From contig JADFVG010000097.1 in NCBI GenBank assembly GCA_015222405.1, positions 1-8,138 on the forward strand: a stretch of DNA of 8,138 nt, given 5' to 3'. The DNA comes from Chloroflexota bacterium. GTDB lineage: Bacteria > Chloroflexota > Dehalococcoidia > E44-bin15. Under the pieces are notes generated by a model. It saw only the letters and a program-made list of their open reading frames with translations, made no database searches and had not been told where the DNA came from. The position numbers and the translations under genes were made by a program. Below, in pieces: positions 1-6,653 of this stretch (positions are counted from its first letter, which is position 1; each line of letters starts with the position of its first letter).

Positions 1-1688
1 ATATACCACGGTGATGGGTACCACCAGTCACCGGGCTCAACCAACCCGTCTTCAATGAGGATGTGCATCAGGTTGTAGGGGATGGCCATGAGGCACAGCC
101 CCCCGGGGTGACCAGATGTCTGGTGGCAGAAGTAAAGCCCGTCGATGGGAGAGCGGTATCGAGAAAACTCGGGCAAAGGACGGTTGGTCCACAACTGGTC
201 CTTGCACATGCGGGTGGCATACCAGCCGCCACCGATGAGCCCCACGTTGCGATATTCAGACTCCCAGGGGGGATTTGACCACATCTGGACGAGGTCGTCC
301 TCAGCGTTCTCTATCTGCGTGCTGATGGCCTTGAGCATGTAAGCGTCCCACTTGTCCTTCTCCCTGGCCATGGCATCGGGGCCATCCACGTGGTACTCCG
401 GTGGGGGAACAATAAGATACACAGGAGTGAGAAGCCAGCGGTTGGGCAGGGTGCAGCGCGGAGGGCCCTCATTGGGCGATCCTGGCTCCCACAGCGCCAG
501 TTCCGGCGGTATAGAGGGGCTGCCCTTGCGGGCATTGATATCCATTATGTGCTCATAATACAACTCCCGAGAGTCGCGGGGGCCCATTGGAACCGCAGGT
601 GGAATGTATTTCCCCGCATCACCCAGAGCCGGGAGTTGAAACTTAGGGCGAAACCGAAGCGGCGCGCGGAATAGGTAATGGGTGACATAGATGCTGGAGC
701 CCTTGAGGCTGATGTCCTTTATCCGTTGAATGAAGCCGACATCAAGATGTTGCGGTCCGATCAGCTTGAGGAAGGTCTGCTGAATGTCGACTGCGCTGAC
801 CACCGCCTTGTTGGCCCAGATGGTCTTCTCACCCCAGGCAGCGGTATCCCTGAGGCGCACCCCCACTGCCCTTCCCTCGCGGATGATGATCTCATCTACA
901 GGACAAATGGTGCGCACCACCGCCCCATGGGCCATGGCGCAGCGGATAATGGAGTGGAAATAGGCATGCATGCCGCCCCAAGGAACACTCACTCCAGTGT
1001 ACTGCAGGGCTAGACAGCCGGCGAGGGCAGGGATGGCCACCCCCTCCCACTCAGGGCTGGCCCCTGAGTACCAGGCTACCACCCCCCACATTACCTTAAA
1101 AGGCTCAGTCTCTAAATACTCATCCATGAGCTCAAACATGGTCATATCGAGCAACTCCTCGGTCCACATGTCCGGTGAGCGCTCTTTGTAAACCTGCATA
1201 TAGGGGATATTGGCCGCTGTTACCTCCACTTCAGGGGGATGCGGCGGACAATAATAGCAAGCGCGCAGCAGCTCTCTGGTGAACGGAGGATCGCCGAGCT
1301 GACCCGCTATCTTGGCATAGCCCAGGAGGTCCTTATCGGTGATTGGCGACCTTCCCTCAGTCGTTATCACGCCCATCTGCTGTGTGGCCTCTCTGACCTG
1401 GGACGCCAGTTCCGGGCGCCCGAAGGTAGGACTCCAGGCCATGTGGAAGCCATACTTCCAAAGCTCAAGCTGTTCTAAGCCGGGAGCTGCCCCGGCATAG
1501 AAAACGGTGGCGTGGGGGTCGAGGCGCACCCCGGGTATGGGCTCGGTGTTCTCACAACCTCCTCCGGACTCTGGCCTCTCCTCCAGGACGCAGACGCTCT
1601 CTCCACTCTTGGCCAGATATGCCGCTAAGGCCGTGCCATTGGGCCCTCCACCTACGATGACAAAGTCGTACCTCTCTTCATTGTTCAT
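1..1688 (-). CDS. FAD-dependent oxidoreductase, phytoene dehydrogenase-like (COG1233 type), 3' end cut by window edge
   Basis: An uninterrupted minus-strand frame runs from an ATG at 1688 off the left edge, giving 562 visible codons without a stop. The N-terminus reads DFVIVGGGPNGTALAAYLA (residues 8-26), a dinucleotide-binding Rossmann motif GxGxxG with Gly13, Gly15 and Gly18. It is followed by the acidic strand end VCVLEE (Glu36), which normally holds the FAD ribose. Near the C-terminus, about residues 510-540, GLYFCHQTSGHPGG resembles the second FAD-contact segment of phytoene desaturase and amine oxidase-like flavoproteins. The start is supported by AGGAGG at 1695-1700, six bases upstream. 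No signal peptide is visible, so it is probably cytoplasmic or membrane-associated. Family members desaturate or isomerise hydrophobic substrates. No carotenoid gene lies nearby, so the substrate is unknown and a carotenoid role should not be assumed. The visible part already exceeds 560 residues, slightly long for the family. The family assignment is firm; the reaction is not. Confidence 0.85.
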   Translation of the reverse strand, partial: MNNEERYDFVIVGGGPNGTALAAYLAKSGESVCVLEERPESGGGCENTEPIPGVRLDPHATVFYAGAAPGLEQLELWKYGFHMAWSPTFGRPELASQVREATQQMGVITTEGRSPITDKDLLGYAKIAGQLGDPPFTRELLRACYYCPPHPPEVEVTAANIPYMQVYKERSPDMWTEELLDMTMFELMDEYLETEPFKVMWGVVAWYSGASPEWEGVAIPALAGCLALQYTGVSVPWGGMHAYFHSIIRCAMAHGAVVRTICPVDEIIIREGRAVGVRLRDTAAWGEKTIWANKAVVSAVDIQQTFLKLIGPQHLDVGFIQRIKDISLKGSSIYVTHYLFRAPLRFRPKFQLPALGDAGKYIPPAVPMGPRDSRELYYEHIMDINARKGSPSIPPELALWEPGSPNEGPPRCTLPNRWLLTPVYLIVPPPEYHVDGPDAMAREKDKWDAYMLKAISTQIENAEDDLVQMWSNPPWESEYRNVGLIGGGWYATRMCKDQLWTNRPLPEFSRYRSPIDGLYFCHQTSGHPGGLCLMAIPYNLMHILIEDGLVEPGDWWYPSPWY

Positions 1689-1694
1689 GCTACG

Positions 1695-1700
1695 CCTCCT
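1695..1700 (-). promoter_or_regulatory. Ribosome binding site of the oxidoreductase
   Basis: AGGAGG on the minus strand sits six bases before the ATG at 1688. It fixes that start over in-frame alternatives. Confidence 0.75.
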
Positions 1701-1755
1701 TCGCTATGCTTCGATTGCGTCAACATCCATGATTTGCCCTTCCCGCTTTTTCGCG

Positions 1756-1764
1756 TTTATACCA
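1756..1764 (-). promoter_or_regulatory. Candidate extended -10 promoter element for the oxidoreductase
   Basis: On the minus strand TGG-TATAAA gives an extended -10 (TGn plus a 5/6 TATAAT match). The predicted transcript start is about 60 bases before the ATG. The hexamer 17 bases upstream (CTGCAA) matches the -35 consensus poorly, so this rests on the extended -10 alone. Confidence 0.3.
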
Positions 1765-1831
1765 CCTCTTCGTCAAGCTTGCAGGCCTTCGTGGTCACTA
1801 GGTGGCGTCCCACTCTTGATGTAAACAGTTA

Positions 1832-1848
1832 TTCTCAATTACTGAGAA
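1832..1848. promoter_or_regulatory. Perfect 6-bp inverted repeat, possible operator
   Basis: TTCTCA-ATTAC-TGAGAA is a perfect inverted repeat with a 5-base centre. Slightly offset, CAGTTATT-CTC-AATTACTG (1826-1844) forms a second near-palindrome with one mismatch per arm. It lies about 145 bases upstream of the oxidoreductase start. It could be a site for a dimeric regulator such as the MarR protein in this window, but no second copy of the motif supports that. Confidence 0.3.
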
Positions 1849-1854
1849 GGTTCA

Positions 1855-1919
1855 GGGTCTATTTTATGCTGAGACGCCTCCAAAGCATCTATCTGTGAAT
1901 TGAGGCGAGTCAAAGACCC
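1855..1919. promoter_or_regulatory. Nested inverted repeats, possible structured element
   Basis: An outer pair GGGTCT (1855-1860) and AGACCC (1914-1919) encloses an inner pair GCCTC (1876-1880) and GAGGC (1902-1906). The inner stem extends by GAC (1873-1875) pairing with GTC (1909-1911) around a 2-base bulge. The apical loop is 21 bases. It lies upstream of the oxidoreductase. If transcription started further upstream on the minus strand it would be in the leader; if the extended -10 at 1756 is the true promoter it would be outside the transcript. It matches no riboswitch I recognise. Confidence 0.3.
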
Positions 1920-2177
1920 AGCACGGAGGTCTCCCTTTTGAGGGAACGATTTGTAGAGACCACACAGAAAACGTTTGCACGGAAGTCGTACGTGAGCCTT
2001 TGCACGCGAAATCTAGCACAAGCTTTGGAAGTTGTCAAGCTGGGAGTGGGAGCTCTCATCACCAAGCGGGGCTTGGTTGTCTAACAAATCGCTGCAGCTG
2101 AGCTTAATCGTTAGCCTGCCCTGAAGAGCCTGAGAGGTACACAACATGACGGAAATCCAGGCAAATGACCGCAACCA

Positions 2178-2270
2178 AACATTTCATCGGATTGTGATCC
2201 AACAAAATGGACTCTTGTTGAACGGAGTTCTTTAAGGGCTTGGGCTTACAGGAGACATTGACAGCAAGCG
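2178..2270 (+). repeat. 93-bp dispersed direct repeat, copy A
   Basis: It aligns without gaps to 7534-7626 in the same orientation, with 15 mismatches by eye (about 84% identity). The core contains the inverted repeat CAACAA (2200-2205) and TTGTTG (2215-2220) with a 9-base loop; both stem arms are unchanged in copy B while the loop differs. The 3' part of this copy holds a TTGACA hexamer that acts as a plausible -35 for galK. Weaker similarity may continue to about 2289. No transposase lies nearby. It could be a MITE-like element, a decayed insertion-sequence end, or an old duplication. Confidence 0.75.
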
Positions 2271-2286
2271 AGCAGGGGTCTAGCAT
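2258..2286 (+). promoter_or_regulatory. Probable sigma-70-type promoter for galK-GH51
   Basis: A perfect -35 TTGACA (2258-2263), a 17-base spacer and a -10 TAGCAT (2281-2286, 4/6) predict a transcript start near 2293 and a leader of about 44 bases before galK. The -35 lies inside repeat copy A. The equivalent hexamer in copy B is TTGACC, and its spacing to a TAGCAT-like sequence is not kept, so only copy A looks like a promoter. Confidence 0.5.
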
Positions 2287-2336
2287 AGCCACGCTAGTTG
2301 ATATGGGAAATCCCGCAAAAATAATGGATAGAAAGT

Positions 2337-3509
2337 ATGGAACTAAAGGAGTTTAAGGGGGAATTTTTTAATCGCTATGGGCCGGGAAAGGCGATTATGT
2401 TTTTTTCTCCGGGACGGGTTAATCTCATCGGGGAGCATACGGATTACAACGGTGGGTTGGTTTTGCCCTGTGCACTGAGTTCCGGAACTTATCTGATTAT
2501 CAGGAAAACCGATGCTGATCTTGTAAAATTCCGGACCGTAAATTTTGACGATAAGAATGAAATCCCCCTGGCTGATTTGGATAAGAAACTGGACGGTGGT
2601 GTCTGGATCAATTATCCCCTGGGGGTTATTGCCGGGTTTAAAAAGCGAGGGGTCTCTTTTGCGGGCATGGACCTTTTGTTCATGGGCAACATTCCCATTG
2701 GTGCCGGACTGTCCTCTTCCGCCTCTCTGGAGCTGGTGAGTTCCGTGGCCGTTAATGAGCTCTACTCAGTCGGTCTCGATATGGTGGAAATGGTAAAGCT
2801 CTCTCACACGGCGGAAAATGAATTCGTCGGCGTAAACTGTGGGATTATGGATCAGTTCGCCGTAGGCATGGGCAAGAAAGACCACGCTATTGCCCTGGAT
2901 TGCAATACCTTGAACTTTGAGCATATTCCGGTAGAGATAAACGGGTATAAGCTGGTTATCGGGGATACTAAAAAGAGGCGGGGACTGGCTGGTTCCAAGT
3001 ACAATGAAAGGCGTGCGGAATGTGATAAAGCAGTTGAGTTGCTCTGTCAGAAAAAGGGAATCAGATATTTATGCGAGTTGGACATGGAAACCTTTAGAGA
3101 AATTCGGAATCTGATCCCGGAAGGCGTTGTAAGAAAAAGGGTCCGGCACGTAATTAGTGAGCACGGGCGGGTCCTCCAGGCGGTAAAAGAGCTAAAAGCC
3201 GGAAATGCGGAGGCCTTTGGAAAACTTATGAATGAGTCTCACGATTCCCTGAGGGATGACTATGAGGTGACGGGATTTGAGCTTGATACCATGGTCGAAG
3301 AGGCCAGGAAGGTTGAAGGCGTCCTCGGGGCCAGGATGACGGGCGCAGGCTTTGGGGGGTGTACTGTCAGCCTGGTGAAAGAAGAAAATATCGATATCTT
3401 TTACGAGCAGATGGGCAAGGCATATAAAGAAAAAACAGGTATCACCCCGGAATTCTACATTGCGGATATCGGGGATGGGACAAGAAAATTGGAGGAGATA
3501 ACAGGGTAA
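2337..3509 (+). CDS. galK: Galactokinase (GHMP kinase)
   Basis: This 390-residue protein is full length for galactokinase. It phosphorylates D-galactose at C1 with ATP in the cytoplasm, the entry step of the Leloir pathway. The galactokinase signature GRVNLIGEHTDYNGG (26-40) contains the sugar-binding Arg27, Glu33, His34 and Asp36. GHMP motif 2, GNIPIGAGLSSSASLE (117-132), is the ATP phosphate loop. CGIMDQFAVG (168-177) carries the expected catalytic base Asp172. KYNERRAEC (221-229) and SHDSLRDDYEVTG (301-313) are family-conserved, and GHMP motif 3 is GARMTGAGFGGC (331-342). All key residues are intact. The Shine-Dalgarno is weak (GATAGAAAG just upstream); an ATG at 2324 is out of frame and ends quickly. 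The stop is 32 bases before the GH51 start, suggesting one operon. No galT, galE or transporter is visible. The A/T-rich composition is shared with GH51 and unlike the other genes. Activity on L-arabinose is conceivable given the partner. Confidence 0.93.
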   Translation: MELKEFKGEFFNRYGPGKAIMFFSPGRVNLIGEHTDYNGGLVLPCALSSGTYLIIRKTDADLVKFRTVNFDDKNEIPLADLDKKLDGGVWINYPLGVIAGFKKRGVSFAGMDLLFMGNIPIGAGLSSSASLELVSSVAVNELYSVGLDMVEMVKLSHTAENEFVGVNCGIMDQFAVGMGKKDHAIALDCNTLNFEHIPVEINGYKLVIGDTKKRRGLAGSKYNERRAECDKAVELLCQKKGIRYLCELDMETFREIRNLIPEGVVRKRVRHVISEHGRVLQAVKELKAGNAEAFGKLMNESHDSLRDDYEVTGFELDTMVEEARKVEGVLGARMTGAGFGGCTVSLVKEENIDIFYEQMGKAYKEKTGITPEFYIADIGDGTRKLEEITG

Positions 3510-3528
3510 TATGACCGGGCAAAATAAT

Positions 3529-3534
3529 GAGGAG
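3529..3534 (+). promoter_or_regulatory. Ribosome binding site that decides the GH51 start
   Basis: GAGGAG lies seven bases before the ATG at 3542. The in-frame ATG at 3527 overlaps this site and has no Shine-Dalgarno of its own, so 3542 is preferred. This shortens the protein by five residues compared with the longest frame. Confidence 0.65.
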
Positions 3535-3541
3535 ATTTTCC

Positions 3542-5149
3542 ATGGCAAAAATCAAAGTTTATAGCGAGATCCAGCACGAAATAGACTCGAAAATTTATGG
3601 GCATTTTATCGAAGAACTTGGCGAATGTATTCATGACGGTATTTGGGCCTATTCGGATAAGATTAAACGCCTCCCCATGCTGGATGATGAGCATCTGGAT
3701 CATGTGAGGAAAGACCTTTTTGAGGCTGTCCGTGCACTCGTTCATAAAGATGGCGAAGATAAGACCGTCCTGAGATGGCCAGGAGGCTGTTTTTCAGATC
3801 ATTACCATTGGCAGGATGGCATTGGCCCAAGAAATCAGAGACCGGTGAGAGAAAATGTACACTGGAAATCCGGAATTTTCAGGTTCATAAAAAGCGCGGA
3901 CGGTGTACCAGGCCCTGATTACAATAATCATTTCGGAACCAATGAATTTCTGATGTTCTGTGAAAAGGCTGGCGTTGAGCCGTATATCAACATTAATTAT
4001 GGCTCAGGAACCCCGGAGGAAGCTGCAGACTGGGTTGAGTATGTTAATGGATCTGCAGATACAAAATGGGGAGGTGAACGTGCCAAGGTTCATCCTGAAC
4101 CTTATGGCGTAAAGTATTGGGGGATAGCCAATGAAATCTGGGCCAGATGGGAAAAAGGCCATGAAAGGTGGTCTTCTGACTATGCCCGGCGATATCTTCG
4201 ATTTGCCAAAGCCATGAAAGAACGGGACCCTTCAATTCAACTTGTGGCATGCGGTACCTCTAAAGCAGAAAAAGAAGGAGGTACTCTGTTTGCAGAAGAT
4301 GCAAAGACATGGAACAGAACACTGCTCAAGGAGATTGAAGGATATGTTGATTTCCTATCCATACATACTTACATTCCCAGGTCGAGGTTTATGTGGGGGA
4401 GTTCAGAAAAATATGCCCGAAAGGAAAAAGCGGCTCGTGCAATCCTGGCTTCTCCTGCTATGCTAAAGGACGAACTCAACAGCGCCTGGCAGGATATAGT
4501 AGAATCCCTTGGGAAAGATACTTCAGTTCGGGTATGCTTTGACGAATGGAATCTGTGGTATCACGTGAAGCAGGTCATAAAAGCAAATTATGCTCTTGTC
4601 GACGGCATATGGGTCGCCTCTGTTTTACATGTATTACAGGAATTCTCGCCTGTAGCCCCGATTGCGAACCTGGCTCAAATGGTAAATGTCCTCGGGCTTA
4701 TCCGAACAGATGATCATGGAATTGTTAAAACGCCGAGTTATTATGCTTTTCAACTTCTTAGACAGCATTCGCATCCAGGGTATTTAAAAACTGAAGTCGA
4801 ATGCGAAAGCTACGAGAGCGGGAAATTCGGTTATATAAAGCCGCTTAAGACGCCTTTCCTCGATTGTGGCGCCACTGTTTCCAAAGATGGAAAGAATATT
4901 ACCCTCTCCGTTGTGAATAAACACCTGGAAAAATCAATCACAAGTTCTATTGAAATTGAGGGAAGCAGTCAGCCGGTTGTTGAAGAAGTGATTGAGCTTA
5001 GCCATAATGATCTATTTGCTTTTAACACCCCCGAAAATCGGAATAATGTCATTCCAACACATATTGCTATAGAAAATAAACAGTTAGATAAATTTGAATT
5101 TCCACCCCATTCTCTGACAATTCTAAAATTTATTTATGACCAGAGATAA
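3542..5149 (+). CDS. abfA: Alpha-L-arabinofuranosidase, glycoside hydrolase family 51
   Basis: This 535-residue protein fits intracellular GH51 enzymes (about 500 residues), which remove non-reducing terminal alpha-L-arabinofuranosyl units from arabino-oligosaccharides with retention of configuration. The N-terminus IYGHFIEELGECIHDGIW (residues 18-35) is the conserved GH51 opening. LRWPGGCFSDHYHWQDGIGP (77-96) is another hallmark. YWGIANEIW (192-200) carries the Asn197-Glu198 pair, with Glu198 the expected acid/base. VCFDEWNLWYH (331-341) carries Glu335 as expected nucleophile. The last 110 or so residues read as the usual C-terminal beta-sandwich, ending in FPPHSLTILKF. No signal peptide is present, so substrates must be imported. 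It lies directly behind galK with a short gap and shares its low-GC composition. Small departures from the commonest motif (ANE rather than GNE before the acid/base) suggest a divergent subfamily. Substrate fine specificity cannot be read. Confidence 0.9.
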   Translation: MAKIKVYSEIQHEIDSKIYGHFIEELGECIHDGIWAYSDKIKRLPMLDDEHLDHVRKDLFEAVRALVHKDGEDKTVLRWPGGCFSDHYHWQDGIGPRNQRPVRENVHWKSGIFRFIKSADGVPGPDYNNHFGTNEFLMFCEKAGVEPYININYGSGTPEEAADWVEYVNGSADTKWGGERAKVHPEPYGVKYWGIANEIWARWEKGHERWSSDYARRYLRFAKAMKERDPSIQLVACGTSKAEKEGGTLFAEDAKTWNRTLLKEIEGYVDFLSIHTYIPRSRFMWGSSEKYARKEKAARAILASPAMLKDELNSAWQDIVESLGKDTSVRVCFDEWNLWYHVKQVIKANYALVDGIWVASVLHVLQEFSPVAPIANLAQMVNVLGLIRTDDHGIVKTPSYYAFQLLRQHSHPGYLKTEVECESYESGKFGYIKPLKTPFLDCGATVSKDGKNITLSVVNKHLEKSITSSIEIEGSSQPVVEEVIELSHNDLFAFNTPENRNNVIPTHIAIENKQLDKFEFPPHSLTILKFIYDQR

Positions 5150-5162
5150 GCTTTTTAAGCTT
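5148..5162 (+). terminator. Weak A/T hairpin at the end of the galK-GH51 unit
   Basis: AAGCTT-TTT-AAGCTT starts within the GH51 stop codon and can form a 6-bp stem. It has little G+C and no T tract, so it would be a poor intrinsic terminator. It is the only symmetric structure found right after the operon. Confidence 0.2.
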
Positions 5163-5244
5163 TGAGTTAAAGGGGGGAAATTCTATCCGAGTTGCAGTCT
5201 GGGCACCAAGGACACATTTCGTCAGATTGTTACTTCATCCACTG

Positions 5245-5273
5245 TTGACAACCCCTTAAGCCCGATGTAGTCT
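5245..5273 (+). promoter_or_regulatory. Candidate promoter for the nitronate monooxygenase-like gene
   Basis: A perfect TTGACA (5245-5250) is followed at 17 bases by TAGTCT (5268-5273, 3/6 match). The transcript would start about 90 bases before the TTG start codon. A short inverted pair GTTC/GAAC lies downstream around 5299-5313. The strong -35 and correct spacing support the call; the weak -10 limits it. Confidence 0.35.
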
Positions 5274-5357
5274 CACGCAGGTAGCCTTTAACAGACATGT
5301 TCATAGAAAGAACGCTACGTATGTGGGTCGTGGTTGAGGTGATAAGGAGTAGCTTTG

Positions 5358-5363
5358 AGGAGG
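5358..5363 (+). promoter_or_regulatory. Ribosome binding site fixing a TTG start
   Basis: AGGAGG, extended to AGGAGGTG, lies six bases before TTG 5370. It matches the anti-Shine-Dalgarno almost fully and makes this uncommon start codon credible. Confidence 0.7.
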
Positions 5364-5369
5364 TGTAAT

Positions 5370-6332
5370 TTGTTTGAAACAAGGGTGACGGAGCTATTCG
5401 GCATCAAGTATCCCATAATTATGGGAGGGATGGGGAATATAGGCGCTGCGGAGCTGGTAGCGGCGGTTGCCAATGCTGGTGGCATCGGGTTCCTCGGTTC
5501 CATACGCTTTTCTAGCGGTGAGGAACTGAGGCAGGAAATCCGCAAGACCAGGACGCTCACGGACAAACCTTTCGGAGTGAATATCAGCATGCTTCCGGCA
5601 GCGAGGCCCATTCCCAACGAGGAGTTCGTCGATGTCATAATCGAAGAGGGAGTCTCTGCGGTGGAGACGGCTGCCCGAAGCCCTGAGCCATTTATTGAAC
5701 GTCTTAAGAAAGCGAAGGTGAGGGTCATCCATAAGGTCAGTTCGGTACGACATGCGCTCACAGCGCAGAGGCTGGGATGCGATGCAGTGTATGCTCTGGG
5801 GTTTGAGGCTGGGGGGCACCCGCTGATGGATGACGTGACCTTGTGGAATCTGGTGCCACGAATGGTTGACGCCTTGGACATACCAGTAGTTGCCACTGGA
5901 GGCATCTCTGACGCCCGCCAATTTGTGGCCGCGTTAGCCCTCGGGGCTGAGGGGGTGATGATGGCCACCCGCTTCGTGGTAACTCAGGAATGCTGCGCTC
6001 ATCAAAACATCAAGGAGCGGCTGGTCCAGGCGACTGAGCGCGACACCGTCATGATCCAGCGTTCCATTGGGAATCAAACACGGGTTCTCAGAAACGAACC
6101 AGCCAGAAAAGTCGAGGAAATGGAGAACAGAGGCGCTTCTCTAGAGGAGTTGCTAACAGTGATAGGTGGGGAGCACAGCATGAGGGCAATGGAGGAAGGC
6201 GACGTCGACACCGGGATAATAACATGCGGCCAGGGAATCGGACTTATCCAAAACATCCCTACCGTTAGGGAGGTTATCGATAGCATGGTAAATGAGGCGG
6301 CGGTCCTGCTGAGCAAGATAGGATCGCGTTGA
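5370..6332 (+). CDS. Nitronate monooxygenase-like FMN oxidoreductase (2-nitropropane dioxygenase / FabK superfamily)
   Basis: This 320-residue TIM-barrel flavoprotein has the family's usual length. TRVTELFGIKYPIIMGGMG (residues 4-22) is the typical opening; KPFGVNIS (66-73) is the next conserved strand. GFEAGGHP (144-151) contains His150, which aligns with the catalytic histidine of nitronate monooxygenases. ATGGISDARQ (175-184) and LGAEGVMMATRF (191-202) form the FMN phosphate-binding part. CGQGIGLI near the C-terminus is also family-like. Known members oxidise nitronates to carbonyl compounds and nitrite; relatives are enoyl-ACP reductases (FabK), so an acyl-thioester substrate is possible. 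I chose TTG 5370 because AGGAGG (5358-5363) sits six bases upstream. A longer frame from TTG 5355 would begin inside that site. It is convergent with the crotonase gene and has its own candidate promoter. The G+C-rich composition resembles the flanking genes, not galK-GH51. The exact reaction is unproven. Confidence 0.85.
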   Translation: MFETRVTELFGIKYPIIMGGMGNIGAAELVAAVANAGGIGFLGSIRFSSGEELRQEIRKTRTLTDKPFGVNISMLPAARPIPNEEFVDVIIEEGVSAVETAARSPEPFIERLKKAKVRVIHKVSSVRHALTAQRLGCDAVYALGFEAGGHPLMDDVTLWNLVPRMVDALDIPVVATGGISDARQFVAALALGAEGVMMATRFVVTQECCAHQNIKERLVQATERDTVMIQRSIGNQTRVLRNEPARKVEEMENRGASLEELLTVIGGEHSMRAMEEGDVDTGIITCGQGIGLIQNIPTVREVIDSMVNEAAVLLSKIGSR

Positions 6333-6653
6333 CCACTGTCCAGTGCCGCAAGCTAGATCGATATTTTAGCCGATAACGGGAAAATAGGTCGGGGGCATAG
6401 AAATTAACCCGCTATTTGGCATATCCGTGTCAAGGTTCATGGTGCAGAATCCGCGTATCTACCATCATATCCTGAATTGTGTAGCTTATGTAGCTGTGAG
6501 TGAAGATGGGGAGTCGAAAGCAAGGCCTAAAAGTGTCCATTAACTTGGTCTCATCAGGTGTCCCATTTTTGCTGACATCCAATAGACCCAGGCTTGGCTT
6601 GGAGGAGCATAGCCGGTGCGACTGGACGTGCTGCGCTGGTACTATGAGCTAGT
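6333..6653. other. 321-bp convergent intergenic region
   Basis: It separates the 3' ends of the nitronate monooxygenase-like gene and the crotonase gene. The first bases hold a short CACTG-TC-CAGTG palindrome, then comes the bulged hairpin at 6382-6417. The stretch 6418-6530 shows only a minor direct repeat (GTAGCT twice, around 6481-6495). The last 120 bases look like an insertion-sequence end. No complete gene is seen. Confidence 0.6.
6382..6417. terminator. Bulged hairpin between convergent genes, possible bidirectional terminator
   Basis: AAATAG (6382-6387) pairs with CTATTT (6412-6417), and CGGG (6390-6393) pairs with CCCG (6408-6411). A 2-base bulge lies on the 5' side and the loop is 14 bases. 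The position, 50 bases past one stop codon and between converging genes, suits a terminator. The A/T half of the stem gives T-rich bases at either 3' side, but there is no free T tract. Confidence 0.35.

Larger units (their letters stand above)
1689..2336. other. 648-bp divergent intergenic region
   Basis: This gap separates the divergent oxidoreductase and galK genes. No convincing gene is present; the only open frames are short and lack family features. It holds the inverted repeats at 1832-1919, a 5-bp stem TCCCT-TTTG-AGGGA at 1932-1945, and a GGTCTC/GAGACC pair at 1928-1961. It also holds two copies of TTTGCACG at 1974-1981 and 1999-2006, spaced 25 bases apart, and a 7-bp perfect stem ACCAAGC-GGG-GCTTGGT at 2061-2077. 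The first 93-bp repeat copy and the galK promoter follow. None of the stems is followed by a clear T tract, so I do not call them terminators. Confidence 0.6.

Noticed and set aside
678..1013. 111-codon plus-strand frame inside the oxidoreductase
   Set aside because: It is antisense to a clear FAD-binding protein and carries no recognisable domain.
1704..1730. Eight-codon upstream frame MDVDAIEA in the oxidoreductase leader
   Set aside because: Only a weak AGGG-type ribosome binding site and no regulatory amino-acid bias; too short to support.
2061..2077. ACCAAGC-GGG-GCTTGGT stem as a terminator
   Set aside because: No T tract follows on either strand and no gene ends here.
2104..2292. 62-codon minus-strand frame overlapping repeat copy A
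   Set aside because: No ribosome binding site or family likeness; the same frame in copy B is stopped soon after the shared part.
3527..3541. Upstream ATG for the GH51 gene
   Set aside because: It overlaps the ribosome binding site of the ATG at 3542 and has none of its own.
5315..5968. 217-codon minus-strand frame opposite the nitronate monooxygenase-like gene
   Set aside because: It is the shadow of a well-supported gene on the plus strand, and its sequence is low-complexity and Ser/Ala-rich.
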